From positions 3,193,920-3,257,919 of the forward strand of contig NZ_SJOM01000007.1 of NCBI RefSeq assembly GCF_004762045.1: 64,000 nucleotides of DNA, written 5' to 3'. The notes under the pieces were generated by a model. It was not told the origin of the DNA and did not search any database. It saw only the letters and a list, made by a program, of their open reading frames with translations. This document shows positions 1 to 12,656 of the stretch, one piece after another (position 1 is the first letter of the stretch; each line of letters begins with the position of its first letter). A program made the translations under genes and the position numbers. The stretch comes from Mycobacterium sp. DL99 (GTDB lineage: Bacteria > Actinomycetota > Actinomycetes > Mycobacteriales > Mycobacteriaceae).

Positions 1-3000
1 GCGGACTGTCCTGGTCCCAAGTGGTGACCGGTGATGCAGCGTTGGGCGCGGCGATCAAAGACGCGAAGGAACAGGTGCGTTCGCTGCCCGATCCGCTGAC
101 GTACGGGCTACTGCGCTACCTGAACGCCGACGTCGATCTCGACGGCGTCGACCCGACGATCGGGTTCAACTACCTGGGGCGCCTCGGGGGCGGAGCCGCC
201 GAGACGACCGACGACCTGTGGCGGATCTCAGCGGACGGGCTGTCGGCGACCGGCGCGGCAGCGGCCATGCCCATGCCGTTGTCCCACACCGTGGCGCTCA
301 ATGCGGGCACCATCGACACCGAGACCGGCCCGCAGTTGCAGGCGAACTGGACCTGGGCGCCGTCGACCGTCGATGGGGCACAGATCAACCGGCTCAGCGG
401 GCTGTGGCTGGACGCCCTGGCCGGCATCTGCGAGCACGTGCGAAACGGTGGGGGCGGACTGACCCCGTCGGACATCGCGCCTGCCCGGCTCAGCCAGCAC
501 GAGATCGATGAGTTGTCACGGCAGAACCGGGTGGCAGACATCCTGCCGCTGACCGCATTACAGCAGGGGCTCGTCTTTCACAGCAGCACCGTGCAGGGCT
601 CCGATGACGACCTGTACGTGGTGCAGTTGGACATCACCGTCGCCGGTGCGCTCAACGAGCACCGGCTCCGGGATGCCGTGCAGGCAGTGGCCAACCGCCA
701 TCCGCATCTCGCGGCCCGATTCTGCGAACAGTTCGACGAACCGGTGCAGGTCATCCCGGCTGATCCCGCCGCAGGGTGGCGCTATGTCGAATTGGGCGGC
801 GCCGCAACCGAGGAGCAGATCCGGCAGGTATGCGCTGAGGAACGCGCCGCGGTCTGCGATCTGGCACATCCGCCGGCCTTCCGGGTGGCGGTCGTCCGCA
901 CCGCACACAACAGCCACCGGGTGGTGCTCACCAATCATCACATCGTGCTCGATGGCTGGTCGCTGCCCATCCTGCTGCAGGAGATCTTCGCCTCCTACCA
1001 CGGTCACCGGCTGCCCGCGGCCACGCCGTATCGCAGCTTCATCAGGTGGCTGGCCGATCGCGACATCGAGGCAGCACATGCGGCCTGGCGTGAGGTGCTG
1101 GACGGTTTTGACACCCCCACCCTCGTCGACTCGTCGCAGAAGTCCGAGCCGGGGCAGCGCGGCGTGCGGGCACATCAACTGTCCGCGAAGATCACCCGGG
1201 CGGTCACCGAGCTCGCGCGCTCGCACCGCACCACCGCCAACATCGTGTTGCAGGGCGCATGGGCGCTCCTGCTGAACTCACTGACCGGCCAGCGTGACAT
1301 CGCCTTCGGCACCGTGGTCTCCGGGCGGCCGGCCGAGGTGGTCGGCGCGGAGTCGATGGTGGGCCTGCTGATCAATACGGTGCCGGTGCGCGCTGACATC
1401 ACCGCGGCGACCACCACCTCCGACCTGCTTGACCAGCTGCAACACGCTCAAACCAAGACTCTTGAGCACCAACATCTTTCGCTCAGCGAGATCCACCGCA
1501 TCACCGACCATGACCGGCTGTTCGACACCCTGTTCGTGTTCGAGAACTACCCGGTCGACACCGCTGCGTTATCCGGCGCCGGTGACGGCTTGGAGATCAT
1601 CGATTTCACCAGTCACGAATCGACCGACTACCCGCTGACGATGCAAGCGATACCCGGTGATGAACTTCGCCTGCGTCTCGAATACGACACCGCCGTCTTC
1701 GACACCGCCGACATCGATGTGCTCACCGAGCGGATCGAGGCTGTGCTGGAGGCGATGACGACCGATCCGGGTCGTGCGCTCTCGGCGGTGAGCCTCCTCG
1801 ACGAGGCCGAGCGCACGCGCCTTGCCCAGTGGGGCAATCGGGCGGTGCTGTCCAACCTGGCGCAGCCGGCGTCGGTGCCGGAGCTGTTCGCGGCGCAGGT
1901 GATGCGGGCGCCAGAGGCGGTGGCGCTGGTCTGTGGCGACCGGTCGCTGACGTATCGGGAACTCGATGAGTCCGCGAATCGGTTGGCGCACTTGCTCGTC
2001 AGTCGGGGAGTGGGCCCCGGCGAGCGGGTCGCGTTGATGTTCCCGCGTTCCGCGGAGGCCGTCGTGGCGATCCTGGCGGTGCTCAAGAGTGGCGCGGCCT
2101 ATCTGCCGATCGACCCGGCGCTTCCCGAGGCCCGCGTCGAGTTCATGCTGACCGACTCTGCCCCGATCGCCGCGGTCACCACGACTGAGTTGGTCGACCG
2201 GTTCGATGGGCACGGCCTGATGATCTTCGACGTGGCGGACCCGGTCGTCGCCGACCAGCCCAGTACGGCACTGGCGGCACCGGCCCCCGACGACATGGCC
2301 CACATCATCTACACGTCGGGCACCACCGGGCAGCCCAAGGGGGTGGCAGTCACCCAGCGCAACGTGGCGCAGCTGTTCGACTCGCTCGAGATCGGTGTGC
2401 CGCTGGAGCCGGGACAGGTGTGGACGCAGTTCCATTCGTATGCGTTCGACTTCTCGGTGTGGGAAATCTGGGGTGCGCTGCTGCACGGTGGCCGGCTCGT
2501 GGTGGTGCCCGACTCGGTGACCCGTTCGCCCGAGGATTTCCACGCCCTTCTGGTGCGCGAACGGGTCACGGTGTTGACCCAGACCCCGTCGGCCGTGGGA
2601 GTGCTGCCGGTGCAGGGCCTGGCCGCGACATCACTCGTGATCGGTGCAGAACCTTGCCCGCCGGAGTTGGTGGATCGCTGGGCGCCGGGACGGGTGATGG
2701 TCAACGTCTACGGCCCGACCGAGACCACGATGTGGTTGTGTGCCAGTGCGCCTTTGGCAGCCGGTTCGGGTGCCCCGCCGATCGGAGCACCGACAGCGTG
2801 GGCGGCGTTCTTCGTGCTGGACGAATGGCTGCGGCCGGTACCGGCAGGCGTGGTAGGTGAGTTGTACCTGGCCGGCGCCGGCGTCGGCATCGGGTATTGG
2901 CGCCGGGCGGGACTGACCGCATCGCGCTTCATGGCATGTCCGTTCGGGGAACCCGGCACGCGCATGTACCGCACCGGCGACCTGGTGCGATGGCGAGCCG

Positions 3001-6000
3001 ACGGGCAGCTGGATTACTTCGGCCGAGCCGATGAGCAGGTCAAGATCCGCGGGTACCGCATCGAACTCGGCGAGATCCAGTCGGCGCTGACCGCGCTGGA
3101 AGGGGTGGACCAAGCGGCGGTGATCGCCCGCGAGGATCAGCCGGGTGACAAGCGTCTGGTGGGCTACATCACCGGGACTGCCGATCCGGTCAGAGCGCGT
3201 GCGGCACTGGCCGAACGGCTGCCGGGCTACATGGTTCCCGCCTCGGTGGTGGCCCTCGCTGCGCTGCCGGTGACGGTGAACGGCAAGCTCGACACCCGGG
3301 CACTACCGGCGCCGGACTACCGCGATACCGACCATTACCGCGCGCCGTCCGGCGCGGACGAGGAGATCCTGGCCGGGATCTACGCTCGGGTGCTGGGTGT
3401 GGAGCGCGTCGGTGCCGACGACTCCTTCTTCGATCTGGGCGGGGACTCCGTCTCGACGATGCGGCTGGTTTCGGCGATCAATGCCAGCCTGGATACCGAA
3501 CTTTCGGTACGCACGGTGTTCGAAGCTCCCACCGTTGCGCAGTTGGCGCTGTGTATCGGTGAACGCGCGGGGGCGGTGAACCCGCTGGTGGCGAGTGAGC
3601 GCCCTGCTGTGATTCCGTTGTCGTTCGCCCAGAATCGGTTGTGGTTCGTCGACCAGCTGCAAGGGCCGTCCCCGGTTTACAACATGCCGGTCGGCCTGCG
3701 GCTTCACGGTCGGCTCGACGCGGACGCGTTGGGCGCGGCGCTGGGCGACGTGGTCGCTCGCCATGAGAGCCTGCGCACGCTGTTCGACTCACCCGACGGA
3801 ACACCTCGCCAGGTGGTGATGCCGATCGACCGCGCGGACTTCGGTTGGACGGTCGTCGATGCCACCGGCTGGGCGGACGGCGAGCTGGACGCGGCCATCG
3901 ACGCAGCCGTCCGGTACAGCTTCGACCTCAGTTCCGAAATCCCGATGCGGGCAAAGGTTTTCCGCGTCGCCGAGGATGAGCACGTCCTGGTGGCCGTGGT
4001 CCACCACATCGCTGCCGACGGCTGGTCACTGACCCCGCTGGTGCGCGATCTGAGTGTGGCGTACGCCGGCCGGTGCGCCGGGCAGGCGCCCGACTGGGCG
4101 CCATTGCCTGTGCAGTACGTCGACTACACGCTGTGGCAACGTACGCAGCTGGGCGATCTCGAGGACCGTGACAGCCCGATCGCCGCGCAGCTGGGCTACT
4201 GGGAAGACGCCCTCGCCGGCCTCCCCGAACGCCTGGCATTGCCCACCGATCGTCCATACCCGCCGGTTGCCGATCAGCGCGGTTCCACTGTCGAGGTCGA
4301 ATGGCCCGCCGAGCTGCAGCAGCGGGTGAACGCGGTGGCCGCCGAGCACGGGGCGACCAGTTTCATGGTGGTGCAGGCCGCGCTGCTTACCCTGCTTTCC
4401 CGGCTGAGCGCGAGTTCGGATGTGGCCGTGGGGTTCCCGATCGCCGGGCGTCGCGACCCGGCACTCGAGGAGCTGGTCGGTTTCTTCGTCAACAATCTGG
4501 TGTTGCGCGCGGATCTGACCGGTGATCCCACCGTGGCGGAGTTGCTGGCCCAGGTGCGCACGCGCAGCTTGGCCGCCTTCGAGCATCAGGACGTTCCGTT
4601 CGAAGTTCTGGTGGAACGGCTCAACCCGACCCGCAGTCTCGCACACCACCCGTTGGTGCAGGTGGCGTTGGCGTGGCAGAACCTTCCCTGGCAGGACACC
4701 GGCCCCGCCGACGGGCTGAGCCTGGGCGACCTCGATGTGACCCCGTTGCCCGTGGACACCCAGACCGCCCGCATGGATCTGACGTTCTCGCTCGGAGAAC
4801 GCTGGACGTCCGAAGGTGCGCCCGCCGGAATCGGTGGGGCAGTGGAGTTCCGCACCGATGTGTTCGACACGGACAGCATCGAAACACTGATCGCGCGGTG
4901 GCAGCGGGTCCTGGCGGCGATGACGGCCGACACCACCCAGCGGCTCTCGTCCCTGGACCTGCTGGACGAAGCCGAGCTTGCCCGACTGGATGCGTGGGGC
5001 AATCGGTCGGTACTGGCGACGCGTGAGCCCGCCACGACACCGGTTCCCGTCTCGATTCCGGTGTTGTTCGCCGAACAGGTCGCCCGAGCGCCTGAGGCGG
5101 TGGCGATCAGTTTCGGCGGCCGCCGCATGTCGTACGGGGAAGTCGACGAGGCGGCAACTCGGTTGGCGCACACGCTGGCAGCTCACGGTGTGAGGGCAGG
5201 TGCCTGCGTGGCATTGCTGGCGGAGCGTTCCGCAGAAGCGGTCGTGTCGATGCTGGCGGTGCTCAAGGCGGGGGCGGCGTACCTGCCGATCGACCCCGTA
5301 TTGCCCGATGCGCGAATTGAATTCATGCTCGCCGATGCCGCGCCGGCAGCCGCGATCGTCACCACCGGCCTGGCCGATCGACTGGCCGGGTGCGACCTGC
5401 AGGTCATCGAGGTCGATGATGCAGCGGATGCCTCGCACCCGGGCCTCGACGGCCTCGAGGGCACCGCGTTGTCCGCGCCGGAGCCGGACGACATCGCCTA
5501 CATCATCTACACCTCGGGAACCACCGGCGTTCCCAAGGGAGTGGCGATCACCCATCGCAACGTGACCGAGCTACTGGGCTCGTCTGACACGTTCCTGGCG
5601 GGACAGACGTGGACGCAATGGCATTCGTACGCCTTCGACGCCTCGGTAGAGGAGATCTGGGGCGCGTTGCTGCACGGCGGGCGGCTGGTCGTCGTTCCCG
5701 AGTCAGTGGCCCGCTCGCCAGAAGACCTGCAGACGCTGCTCGTCGCCGAGCAGGTCAGCGTCTTGAGCCAGACGCCCTCAGCGGTCGCACTGCTGTCGCC
5801 CGAGCGTTTGGGTGCAGTGTCGTTGTTGGTGGCTGGTGAGGCCTGCCCGGCCGAGTTGGTGGATCGCTGGGCGCCCGGACGCATGATGGTCAATGCGTAC
5901 GGCCCGACCGAGACCACGATATGTGCTTCCAGGACTGCGCCTCTGGTGCCTGGGACGGGCGCTCCGTCGATCGGTGCGCCGGTTCCGAGCTCGGCGCTGT

Positions 6001-9000
6001 TCGTGCTCGACGGGTCGTTGCGTCGGGTACCGCCAGGGGTGGTCGGGGAGTTGTATGTCGCCGGCCGCGGCGTAGGTGTCGGCTATCTGGGCCAGGCGAA
6101 TCTGACCGGATCACGCTTTGTGGCTTGCCCGTTCGGTGCGCCGGGAACCCGCATGTACCGCACCGGCGATCTGGTGTGCTGGGGTACCGATGGGCAGCTG
6201 CGTTACGTGGGACGTGCCGACGAGCAGGTCAAGATCCGTGGGTATCGCATCGAACTCACCGAGATCCAGGCGGTTTTGGCCGGGCTGGACGGCGTCGAAC
6301 AGGCAGCCGTGATCGCACGTGCGGATCGCCCCGGCGACAAGCGGCTGGTGGGTTACGTGACGGGGACTGCGGACCCGGCCAAGCTGCGCGCCCAGTTGGC
6401 CGAACAGCTCCCGCCCTATATGGTCCCGGCCGCGGTGGTCACCTTGGCGACATTGCCGTTGACCCCCAACGGCAAACTGAACACGCGGGCCCTGCCCGCA
6501 CCCGAGTACCGGGACATCGACCGTTACCGCGCTCCGGGGACCCTCACCGAAGAGATCCTCACCGGGATCTACGCCGCCGTGCTGGGAGTGGAGCGAGTCG
6601 GGGTCGACGATTCCTTCTTCGATCTGGGTGGAGATTCGCTGTCGGCGATGCGTCTGGTCGCCGCGATCAACACCACCCTCGACACCGGTCTCGCGGTGCG
6701 CGTCTTGTTCGAGGCGCCCACGGTGGCGCAGCTGGCGCCGCGCATCGGTGGCGACGAGGCTCGTCTGGATCCGCTGGTGGCCGGTGAGCGTCCCGCGGTG
6801 ATCCCGCTGTCGTTCGCGCAGTCCCGGCTGTGGTTCCTCGATCAATTGCAAGGTCCCTCACCGGTTTACAACATGGCGACGGCACTGCGGCTCAGCGGGA
6901 CCCTGGATGCCGACGCGTTGGGTGTTGCACTCGCCGACGTGGTGGCCCGTCACGAAAGCCTGCGTACCGTGTTCCCGGCAGTCGAGGGAATCCCGCGGCA
7001 GTCGGTGCTTCCGGTAGCGCAGGTGGACTTCGGCTGGGATGTCGTCGATGCCACCGGTTGGACGGCAGAGCAGTTGCACGAGGCGATCGGTGAGGCGGCG
7101 CGTCACGTATTCGACCTGTCCGGCGAAATTCCGTTGCGGGCGAAGCTTTTCCGCCTATCGGGGGACGAACATGTGCTGGCTGCGGTGGTGCACCACATCG
7201 CCGCCGACGCCTGGTCTCTCACGCCGCTGGTGACCGACCTCGGCGTGGCCTACGCCGGCCGGAGTGCCGGGCAGGCCCCTGCTTGGGCGGATCTGGCCGT
7301 CCAGTACGTCGATTACACACTATGGCAGCGTGCACAGTTCGGGGACTTCGACGACAGCCAGAGCCGGATCGCCACGCAGCTGACCTACTGGCAGGATGCG
7401 CTGGCCGGCATGCCCGAACGGGTGGAACTGCCCACCGACCGGCCGTATCCGCCGACCGCCGATCAGCGCGGCGCCGTCGTCACCTTGGACTGGTCCGCCG
7501 AACTTCAGCAGCAAATCAGCCGAGTCGCTCGTCAGCACAATGCGACCAGCTTCATGGTGATCCAGACGGCGTTGCTGACGCTGATGTCCAAGCTCAGCGG
7601 AAGTTCCGATGTGGCAGTTGGTTTCCCCATCGCCGGCCGGCGCGACCCCGCGCTCGACGAGCTGATCGGGTTCTTCGTCAACACATTGGTGCTGAGGGCC
7701 GATCTGGCTGGAGATCCGACGGTGGCGGAGTTGTTGGCGCAGGTGCGGTCCCGCAGTCTGGCCGCCTACGACCACCAGGATGTGCCGTTCGAAGTACTCG
7801 TCGAGCGGCTCAATCCGACCCGGTCCCTGACCCACCACCCGCTGATACAGGTGGCGCTGGGATGGCAGAACGTTCCCGGTCAGTCCGGTGGCGGCCTTGC
7901 GCTCGGTGATCTCGAGGTCAGCCAGATGCCCGCGGACACCCACACCGCACGGATGGACCTGAGCTTCTCGATGGCGGAACGACGGACCCCGACCGGTGCA
8001 CCTGCCGGAATCGGGGGGACGGTCGAGTTCCGCACCGACGTGTTCGACACCGCGACCATCGAAACGATGATCAATCGGTTCGAGCTCGTGTTGTCAGCGA
8101 TGACCGCCGATACCGACCGGCGGCTGTCCACGATCGACCTGCTCGATGTCGTCGAACACACCCACATCGATGCGATGGGTAACCGGGCGGCGCTGGCTGG
8201 GGCGGTGCCGACCGCGAATCCGGTGTCGGTCCCAGCGGTGTTCGCCGCGCGGGTCGAACACGACCCGGAGGCCGTGGCGGTCACCTTTGACGGCCGGTCG
8301 CTGACGTACCGCGCGCTCGATGAGGCTGCAAACCGGTTGGCGCACTTGCTCATCAGCCAAGGTGCCGGGCCCGGTCAGTGCGTGGCGCTGCTGCTGGAGC
8401 GCTCTGCGGACGCGATCGTCGCGATGCTGGCGGTGCTGAAGACGGGGGCCGCCTATCTGGCGATCGACCCCGCGCTGCCCTCGGCTCGAATCGACTTCAT
8501 GCTGGACGATGCCGCACCGATCGCCGCGATCACCACCACCACCCTGGCTGGCCGACTGGACGGCCAGAGCCTGCGGGTGATCGACGTCGGTGACCCGGCG
8601 CTGGCGAACGAGCCCAGCACCGCGCCCGCGGAACCGGCGCCCGAGGATATCGCCTACCTGATTTACACCTCGGGAACGACCGGCCTTCCCAAGGGCGTGG
8701 CCGTCACTCACCACAACCTGACTCACCTGGCCCGGTCCACGCCTGAGCAGCTGCCCGAGAACCAGGTTTGGACGCAGTGCCATTCGTATGCGTTCGACTT
8801 CTCGGTATGGGAGATCTGGGCCGCACTGCTGGGCGGGGCACGCCTGGTCGTGGTGCCCGAGTCGGTCGTGACTTCACCCGCCGAGTTCCATGCTCTCCTG
8901 GTCAGCGAGCAGGTGAACGTGCTCACCCAGACCCCGTCGGCGGCTGGTGCGCTGTCCCCGGAGGGGCTGGAGTCGGTCGCGCTGCTGCTCGGTGGCGAGG

Positions 9001-12000
9001 CGTGTCCGGGTGAGGTGGTCGATCGTTGGGCGCCCGGGCGGGTGGTGATCAACGCCTATGGCCCCACCGAGATCACGGTGTACGCGTCGATGAGTGCACC
9101 CTTGAAACCGGGGTCGGGCGCCGCACCCATCGGGGCGCCCGTCCCGACGTCGGCGCTGTTCGTACTCGACCAGTGGTTGCGTCCCGTGCCTCCCGGCGTG
9201 GTCGGCGAGCTGTACGTGGCCGGCGACGGTGTGGCGTGTGGCTACCTGGGCCGCTCGGGATTGACGGCGGCGCGGTTCGTGGCGTGTCCGTTCGGTGAGC
9301 CGGGGCAGCCCGCAACGCGGATGTATCGCACCGGAGACCTCGTGAGCTGGCGTGCTGACGGGCAGCTGCAGTACCTGGGCCGTGCCGATGACCAGGTCAA
9401 GATTCGCGGCTATCGCATCGAGCTCGGCGAAGTGCAGGCCGTTTTGGGCGGACTGGACGGGGTCGGGCAGGCGGTCGTGATCGCCCGCGAAGACCACCCG
9501 GGGATCAAGCGTCTGGTCGGCTATGTCACCCAGGACGCGGCCGGTTCGGTGGATCCGGCGGGGATCCGAAATACGTTGGCCGACCGGCTCCCTCCCTACA
9601 TGGTCCCGGCGGCAATCGTGGTCCTGGACGCGTTGCCGTTGACGGTCAACGGCAAACTCGACACCCGCGCCTTGCCGGCACCGGAGTACCAGGACGCCGA
9701 TCGGTACCGCGCACCGGAGACGCACGTCGAGGAGATCCTGGCGGGCATCTATGCCGAGGTACTCGGGCTCGAGCGGGTCGGGGTCGATGAGTCGTTCTTC
9801 GACCTGGGCGGAGACAGCATCCTGTCCATGCAGGTAGTGGCTCGGGCCAGGGCGTGCGGCGTGATGTGCAGGCCCCGTGACGTTTTCGTCGAGCAGACCG
9901 TAGCCCGGCTGGCTCAGGTGGCAGGCCTGGCCGATGATGACGCCGGTCCGGTGGACGAGGGTGTCGGTCCGGTGGGGGCGACCCCGATCATGCGATGGCT
10001 GGAAGAGGTGGACCGTTCCGGCGGCCCGGTCGACGAGTTCAACCAGACGGTGGTGGTGCAAGCCCCACCGGGGGTCACCGAGTCCGACGTCGAGACGGTT
10101 TTGGCTGCGCTACTGGACCGGCATTCCATGCTGCGTCTGCGTGCTGAAGACGGTGGGGCAGGGACCTGGTCGCTCGTGGTACCCGAGAAGGGTTCGGTGC
10201 GAGCACACCTGGAGTCGGTGGACGCGCTGTCCGATGAAGCACTGGTGGCGGCCCGGTCCCGGCTGAACCCGGCTGCCGGGGAGATGGTCAGTGCGCTGTG
10301 GGTGGCGTCCACCGGCCAGCTGGTGTTGACCATTCATCACCTCGCGGTCGATGCGGTGTCGTGGCGGATTCTGCTCGAGGACCTCAACATCGCCTGGGCT
10401 CAGCATTCCCAGGGTCAGCCGGTCGCGCTCTCTGCGACCGGGACGTCATTCGCGCAGTGGACGGCACTGCTCGGCGAGCATGCGCGCTCCGCGGCGGTGC
10501 AGGGTCAGGCCGCCGTCTGGCAACAGGTGTTGGCGACGCCATCCGCGCTACCCACGGTGCAGCCCGAAGTCGACACGTACGCCACCGCCGGCCACCTCAC
10601 CGCGTCGTTGGATGTCGAGACGACCCGGGTCCTGCTCGGTGAGGCTCCGGCTGCGTTCCACGCTGGGGTGCAAGATATTCTGCTGATCGCCTACGCGCTG
10701 GCGGTGACAGAATTCCTGGGCGTCACCCTGCCGGTGGCCATCGATGTCGAGGGTCACGGCCGTACCGAAGAATTGGGTGGAACCGTCGACCGGAACATCG
10801 ACCTCTCGCGCACCGTGGGCTGGTTCACCGCCAAGTACCCCGTGGCGCTCAATGTCCGGGGGCCCCTGGCCGGGCTGCGTTGGTCTGAGGTGAAGGCGGG
10901 CGATCCTGCACTCGGCCGCGTGATCAAGGACGCCAAGGAACAACTGCGTGCCCTACCCGACGGCATGACCTACGGGCTCCTTCGCTACCTCAACCCTGGC
11001 ATCGACCTGGCCGGAGCCGACCCGACCATCGGTTTCAACTATCTCGGCAGGCTGGGCGGCACGGGCGCCGCGCAGCCGGACGAGCTTGCCGGCCTCTGGC
11101 AGGTCAGCAGCGATGGGGCGACGTTCGCCGCTGCGGCCACGGCGATACCGATGCCTCTCGGTCACACCGTGGAACTCAACGCGAGCACCGCCGAAACCGA
11201 GACCGGCCCAAGTCTTCACGCCACGTGGACGTGGGCTCCATCGGCCCTGGACGAGACCCAGGTCAGCCGACTCGGCCAGCTCTGGTTCGAAGCACTGAGC
11301 GGCGTCTGTGCGCACGTCCGCAACGGCGGCGGAGGTCTGACACCGTCCGACATCGTCCCCGCCCGCCTCACCCAGCCAGAGATCGACGAGCTGAGCGAGC
11401 ATCACCGCGTTGCCGACGTACTGCCCCTGACGCCTCTGCAGCAGGGACTCCTGTTCCAGGCCAACGCAACTCACACCAACGATGACGACGTTTACGCCAT
11501 GCAACTCGACGTCACCATCACCGGCCCGCTGGATCCACACCGGCTGCGCGAGGCGGTGCGCAACGTGGTGCAGCGCCACCCCAACCTGGCTGCGCGGTTC
11601 GACAAACGATTCGGCGACCCCGTCCAGATCATCCCGGCCGATCCCAGCGTGCCATGGCAGTACGTCGAAATGGCCACGGATGTCCTCACCGAGGAGCAGA
11701 TACAGGAGTTGTGCGCCGCCGAACGCGCATCTGTCTGCGACCTGGTCCATCAATCGGCATTCCGCACGGCGCTGATCCAGACCGCGCACAACGTGCACCG
11801 GTTCGTCATGACCTATCACCACATCGTGCTCGATGGCTGGTCACTGCCGATCCTGTTGCAGGAGATCTTCGCCGGCTACTACGGGCAACGCCTGCCTGCC
11901 GCCGCGTCGTACCGCAGGTTCGTGACATGGATGGCCGATCGCGACGTCGACGCCGCCCACGCGGCATGGCGTGAGGTCCTGGCGGGATTCGCCGCCCCGA

Positions 12001-12656
12001 CCCTGGTCGCCCCCAACCGGGTAACACCAGGGCGACGGGCCACCGAGTCCTTCCGAGTGCCCGCCGAAACCACCCAGGCGGTCAACGAACTCGCGCGCTC
12101 ACAACACACGACCGCCAACACCGTGCTCCAAGCTGCGTGGGCACAGGTGCTCATGTGGCTCACCGGCCAACACGACGTCGCGTTCGGCGTCGCGGTCTCG
12201 GGCCGGACGGCAGAAGTGGCAGGCGCGGATTCGATGGTGGGCCTGCTGATCAACACCGTGCCGGTCCGGGCCACCATCACGCCGGACACCACCATCGCGG
12301 GCCTGCTCGACGAACTGCAGCGCAGTCACGGCGACACGCTCGAGCATCAGCATCTGGCGCTCAGTGAAATCCACCGTGCCGTGGGCCATGATCAATTGTT
12401 CGACACGCTGTTCGTCTATCAGAACTATCCGGTGGAGAACGTGGCGTCAGCCATGGCCGACGGGTTGGCAATCACCGAGGTCAACGGCCGCGAATACAAC
12501 CACTACCCACTGACTCTGCAGGCCATGCCCGGCACCGAGCTGGTACTGCGTGTCGAATTCGATACCGACGTGTTCACCGCCCAGCGTGTGAGCAAGGTCG
12601 TCCGACGGTTCCAGCGGGTGCTGGAGGCCATGACCGGGGAGGTACAACAATCGTGA
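1..12656 (+). CDS. Non-ribosomal peptide synthetase, first subunit (5' end outside window)
   Basis: This is a giant multidomain enzyme that activates amino acids and joins them into a peptide. The reading frame is open from base 3, so the gene begins upstream. In nucleotides, the domains are: end of an epimerization domain (to ~470, LGRLGG-type tail); C1 ~531-1830 with [10 protein letters not shown]1 ~1880-3310 ([25 protein letters not shown]); T1 with LGGDS near 3440; C2 ~3595-4990; A2 ~5050-6510; T2; C3 ~6785-8180; A3 ~8220-9690; T3; E ~9970-11350 ([16 protein letters not shown]); C4 ~11408-12656. It ends with a C domain, and its partner A domain starts the next gene. My reading of the A-domain pocket residues is A1 D-F-W-T-V-G-V-M-W, A2 D-A-E-S-L-A-A-I-C and A3 D-F-W-T-L-G-A-V-Y; none matches a code I can name. 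C3 has HHIAADA in place of HHxxxDG. The stop overlaps the next GTG start by 4 bases. NRPS assignment is certain; the product is unknown. Confidence 0.97.
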   Translation, partial: GLSWSQVVTGDAALGAAIKDAKEQVRSLPDPLTYGLLRYLNADVDLDGVDPTIGFNYLGRLGGGAAETTDDLWRISADGLSATGAAAAMPMPLSHTVALNAGTIDTETGPQLQANWTWAPSTVDGAQINRLSGLWLDALAGICEHVRNGGGGLTPSDIAPARLSQHEIDELSRQNRVADILPLTALQQGLVFHSSTVQGSDDDLYVVQLDITVAGALNEHRLRDAVQAVANRHPHLAARFCEQFDEPVQVIPADPAAGWRYVELGGAATEEQIRQVCAEERAAVCDLAHPPAFRVAVVRTAHNSHRVVLTNHHIVLDGWSLPILLQEIFASYHGHRLPAATPYRSFIRWLADRDIEAAHAAWREVLDGFDTPTLVDSSQKSEPGQRGVRAHQLSAKITRAVTELARSHRTTANIVLQGAWALLLNSLTGQRDIAFGTVVSGRPAEVVGAESMVGLLINTVPVRADITAATTTSDLLDQLQHAQTKTLEHQHLSLSEIHRITDHDRLFDTLFVFENYPVDTAALSGAGDGLEIIDFTSHESTDYPLTMQAIPGDELRLRLEYDTAVFDTADIDVLTERIEAVLEAMTTDPGRALSAVSLLDEAERTRLAQWGNRAVLSNLAQPASVPELFAAQVMRAPEAVALVCGDRSLTYRELDESANRLAHLLVSRGVGPGERVALMFPRSAEAVVAILAVLKSGAAYLPIDPALPEARVEFMLTDSAPIAAVTTTELVDRFDGHGLMIFDVADPVVADQPSTALAAPAPDDMAHIIYTSGTTGQPKGVAVTQRNVAQLFDSLEIGVPLEPGQVWTQFHSYAFDFSVWEIWGALLHGGRLVVVPDSVTRSPEDFHALLVRERVTVLTQTPSAVGVLPVQGLAATSLVIGAEPCPPELVDRWAPGRVMVNVYGPTETTMWLCASAPLAAGSGAPPIGAPTAWAAFFVLDEWLRPVPAGVVGELYLAGAGVGIGYWRRAGLTASRFMACPFGEPGTRMYRTGDLVRWRADGQLDYFGRADEQVKIRGYRIELGEIQSALTALEGVDQAAVIAREDQPGDKRLVGYITGTADPVRARAALAERLPGYMVPASVVALAALPVTVNGKLDTRALPAPDYRDTDHYRAPSGADEEILAGIYARVLGVERVGADDSFFDLGGDSVSTMRLVSAINASLDTELSVRTVFEAPTVAQLALCIGERAGAVNPLVASERPAVIPLSFAQNRLWFVDQLQGPSPVYNMPVGLRLHGRLDADALGAALGDVVARHESLRTLFDSPDGTPRQVVMPIDRADFGWTVVDATGWADGELDAAIDAAVRYSFDLSSEIPMRAKVFRVAEDEHVLVAVVHHIAADGWSLTPLVRDLSVAYAGRCAGQAPDWAPLPVQYVDYTLWQRTQLGDLEDRDSPIAAQLGYWEDALAGLPERLALPTDRPYPPVADQRGSTVEVEWPAELQQRVNAVAAEHGATSFMVVQAALLTLLSRLSASSDVAVGFPIAGRRDPALEELVGFFVNNLVLRADLTGDPTVAELLAQVRTRSLAAFEHQDVPFEVLVERLNPTRSLAHHPLVQVALAWQNLPWQDTGPADGLSLGDLDVTPLPVDTQTARMDLTFSLGERWTSEGAPAGIGGAVEFRTDVFDTDSIETLIARWQRVLAAMTADTTQRLSSLDLLDEAELARLDAWGNRSVLATREPATTPVPVSIPVLFAEQVARAPEAVAISFGGRRMSYGEVDEAATRLAHTLAAHGVRAGACVALLAERSAEAVVSMLAVLKAGAAYLPIDPVLPDARIEFMLADAAPAAAIVTTGLADRLAGCDLQVIEVDDAADASHPGLDGLEGTALSAPEPDDIAYIIYTSGTTGVPKGVAITHRNVTELLGSSDTFLAGQTWTQWHSYAFDASVEEIWGALLHGGRLVVVPESVARSPEDLQTLLVAEQVSVLSQTPSAVALLSPERLGAVSLLVAGEACPAELVDRWAPGRMMVNAYGPTETTICASRTAPLVPGTGAPSIGAPVPSSALFVLDGSLRRVPPGVVGELYVAGRGVGVGYLGQANLTGSRFVACPFGAPGTRMYRTGDLVCWGTDGQLRYVGRADEQVKIRGYRIELTEIQAVLAGLDGVEQAAVIARADRPGDKRLVGYVTGTADPAKLRAQLAEQLPPYMVPAAVVTLATLPLTPNGKLNTRALPAPEYRDIDRYRAPGTLTEEILTGIYAAVLGVERVGVDDSFFDLGGDSLSAMRLVAAINTTLDTGLAVRVLFEAPTVAQLAPRIGGDEARLDPLVAGERPAVIPLSFAQSRLWFLDQLQGPSPVYNMATALRLSGTLDADALGVALADVVARHESLRTVFPAVEGIPRQSVLPVAQVDFGWDVVDATGWTAEQLHEAIGEAARHVFDLSGEIPLRAKLFRLSGDEHVLAAVVHHIAADAWSLTPLVTDLGVAYAGRSAGQAPAWADLAVQYVDYTLWQRAQFGDFDDSQSRIATQLTYWQDALAGMPERVELPTDRPYPPTADQRGAVVTLDWSAELQQQISRVARQHNATSFMVIQTALLTLMSKLSGSSDVAVGFPIAGRRDPALDELIGFFVNTLVLRADLAGDPTVAELLAQVRSRSLAAYDHQDVPFEVLVERLNPTRSLTHHPLIQVALGWQNVPGQSGGGLALGDLEVSQMPADTHTARMDLSFSMAERRTPTGAPAGIGGTVEFRTDVFDTATIETMINRFELVLSAMTADTDRRLSTIDLLDVVEHTHIDAMGNRAALAGAVPTANPVSVPAVFAARVEHDPEAVAVTFDGRSLTYRALDEAANRLAHLLISQGAGPGQCVALLLERSADAIVAMLAVLKTGAAYLAIDPALPSARIDFMLDDAAPIAAITTTTLAGRLDGQSLRVIDVGDPALANEPSTAPAEPAPEDIAYLIYTSGTTGLPKGVAVTHHNLTHLARSTPEQLPENQVWTQCHSYAFDFSVWEIWAALLGGARLVVVPESVVTSPAEFHALLVSEQVNVLTQTPSAAGALSPEGLESVALLLGGEACPGEVVDRWAPGRVVINAYGPTEITVYASMSAPLKPGSGAAPIGAPVPTSALFVLDQWLRPVPPGVVGELYVAGDGVACGYLGRSGLTAARFVACPFGEPGQPATRMYRTGDLVSWRADGQLQYLGRADDQVKIRGYRIELGEVQAVLGGLDGVGQAVVIAREDHPGIKRLVGYVTQDAAGSVDPAGIRNTLADRLPPYMVPAAIVVLDALPLTVNGKLDTRALPAPEYQDADRYRAPETHVEEILAGIYAEVLGLERVGVDESFFDLGGDSILSMQVVARARACGVMCRPRDVFVEQTVARLAQVAGLADDDAGPVDEGVGPVGATPIMRWLEEVDRSGGPVDEFNQTVVVQAPPGVTESDVETVLAALLDRHSMLRLRAEDGGAGTWSLVVPEKGSVRAHLESVDALSDEALVAARSRLNPAAGEMVSALWVASTGQLVLTIHHLAVDAVSWRILLEDLNIAWAQHSQGQPVALSATGTSFAQWTALLGEHARSAAVQGQAAVWQQVLATPSALPTVQPEVDTYATAGHLTASLDVETTRVLLGEAPAAFHAGVQDILLIAYALAVTEFLGVTLPVAIDVEGHGRTEELGGTVDRNIDLSRTVGWFTAKYPVALNVRGPLAGLRWSEVKAGDPALGRVIKDAKEQLRALPDGMTYGLLRYLNPGIDLAGADPTIGFNYLGRLGGTGAAQPDELAGLWQVSSDGATFAAAATAIPMPLGHTVELNASTAETETGPSLHATWTWAPSALDETQVSRLGQLWFEALSGVCAHVRNGGGGLTPSDIVPARLTQPEIDELSEHHRVADVLPLTPLQQGLLFQANATHTNDDDVYAMQLDVTITGPLDPHRLREAVRNVVQRHPNLAARFDKRFGDPVQIIPADPSVPWQYVEMATDVLTEEQIQELCAAERASVCDLVHQSAFRTALIQTAHNVHRFVMTYHHIVLDGWSLPILLQEIFAGYYGQRLPAAASYRRFVTWMADRDVDAAHAAWREVLAGFAAPTLVAPNRVTPGRRATESFRVPAETTQAVNELARSQHTTANTVLQAAWAQVLMWLTGQHDVAFGVAVSGRTAEVAGADSMVGLLINTVPVRATITPDTTIAGLLDELQRSHGDTLEHQHLALSEIHRAVGHDQLFDTLFVYQNYPVENVASAMADGLAITEVNGREYNHYPLTLQAMPGTELVLRVEFDTDVFTAQRVSKVVRRFQRVLEAMTGEVQQS

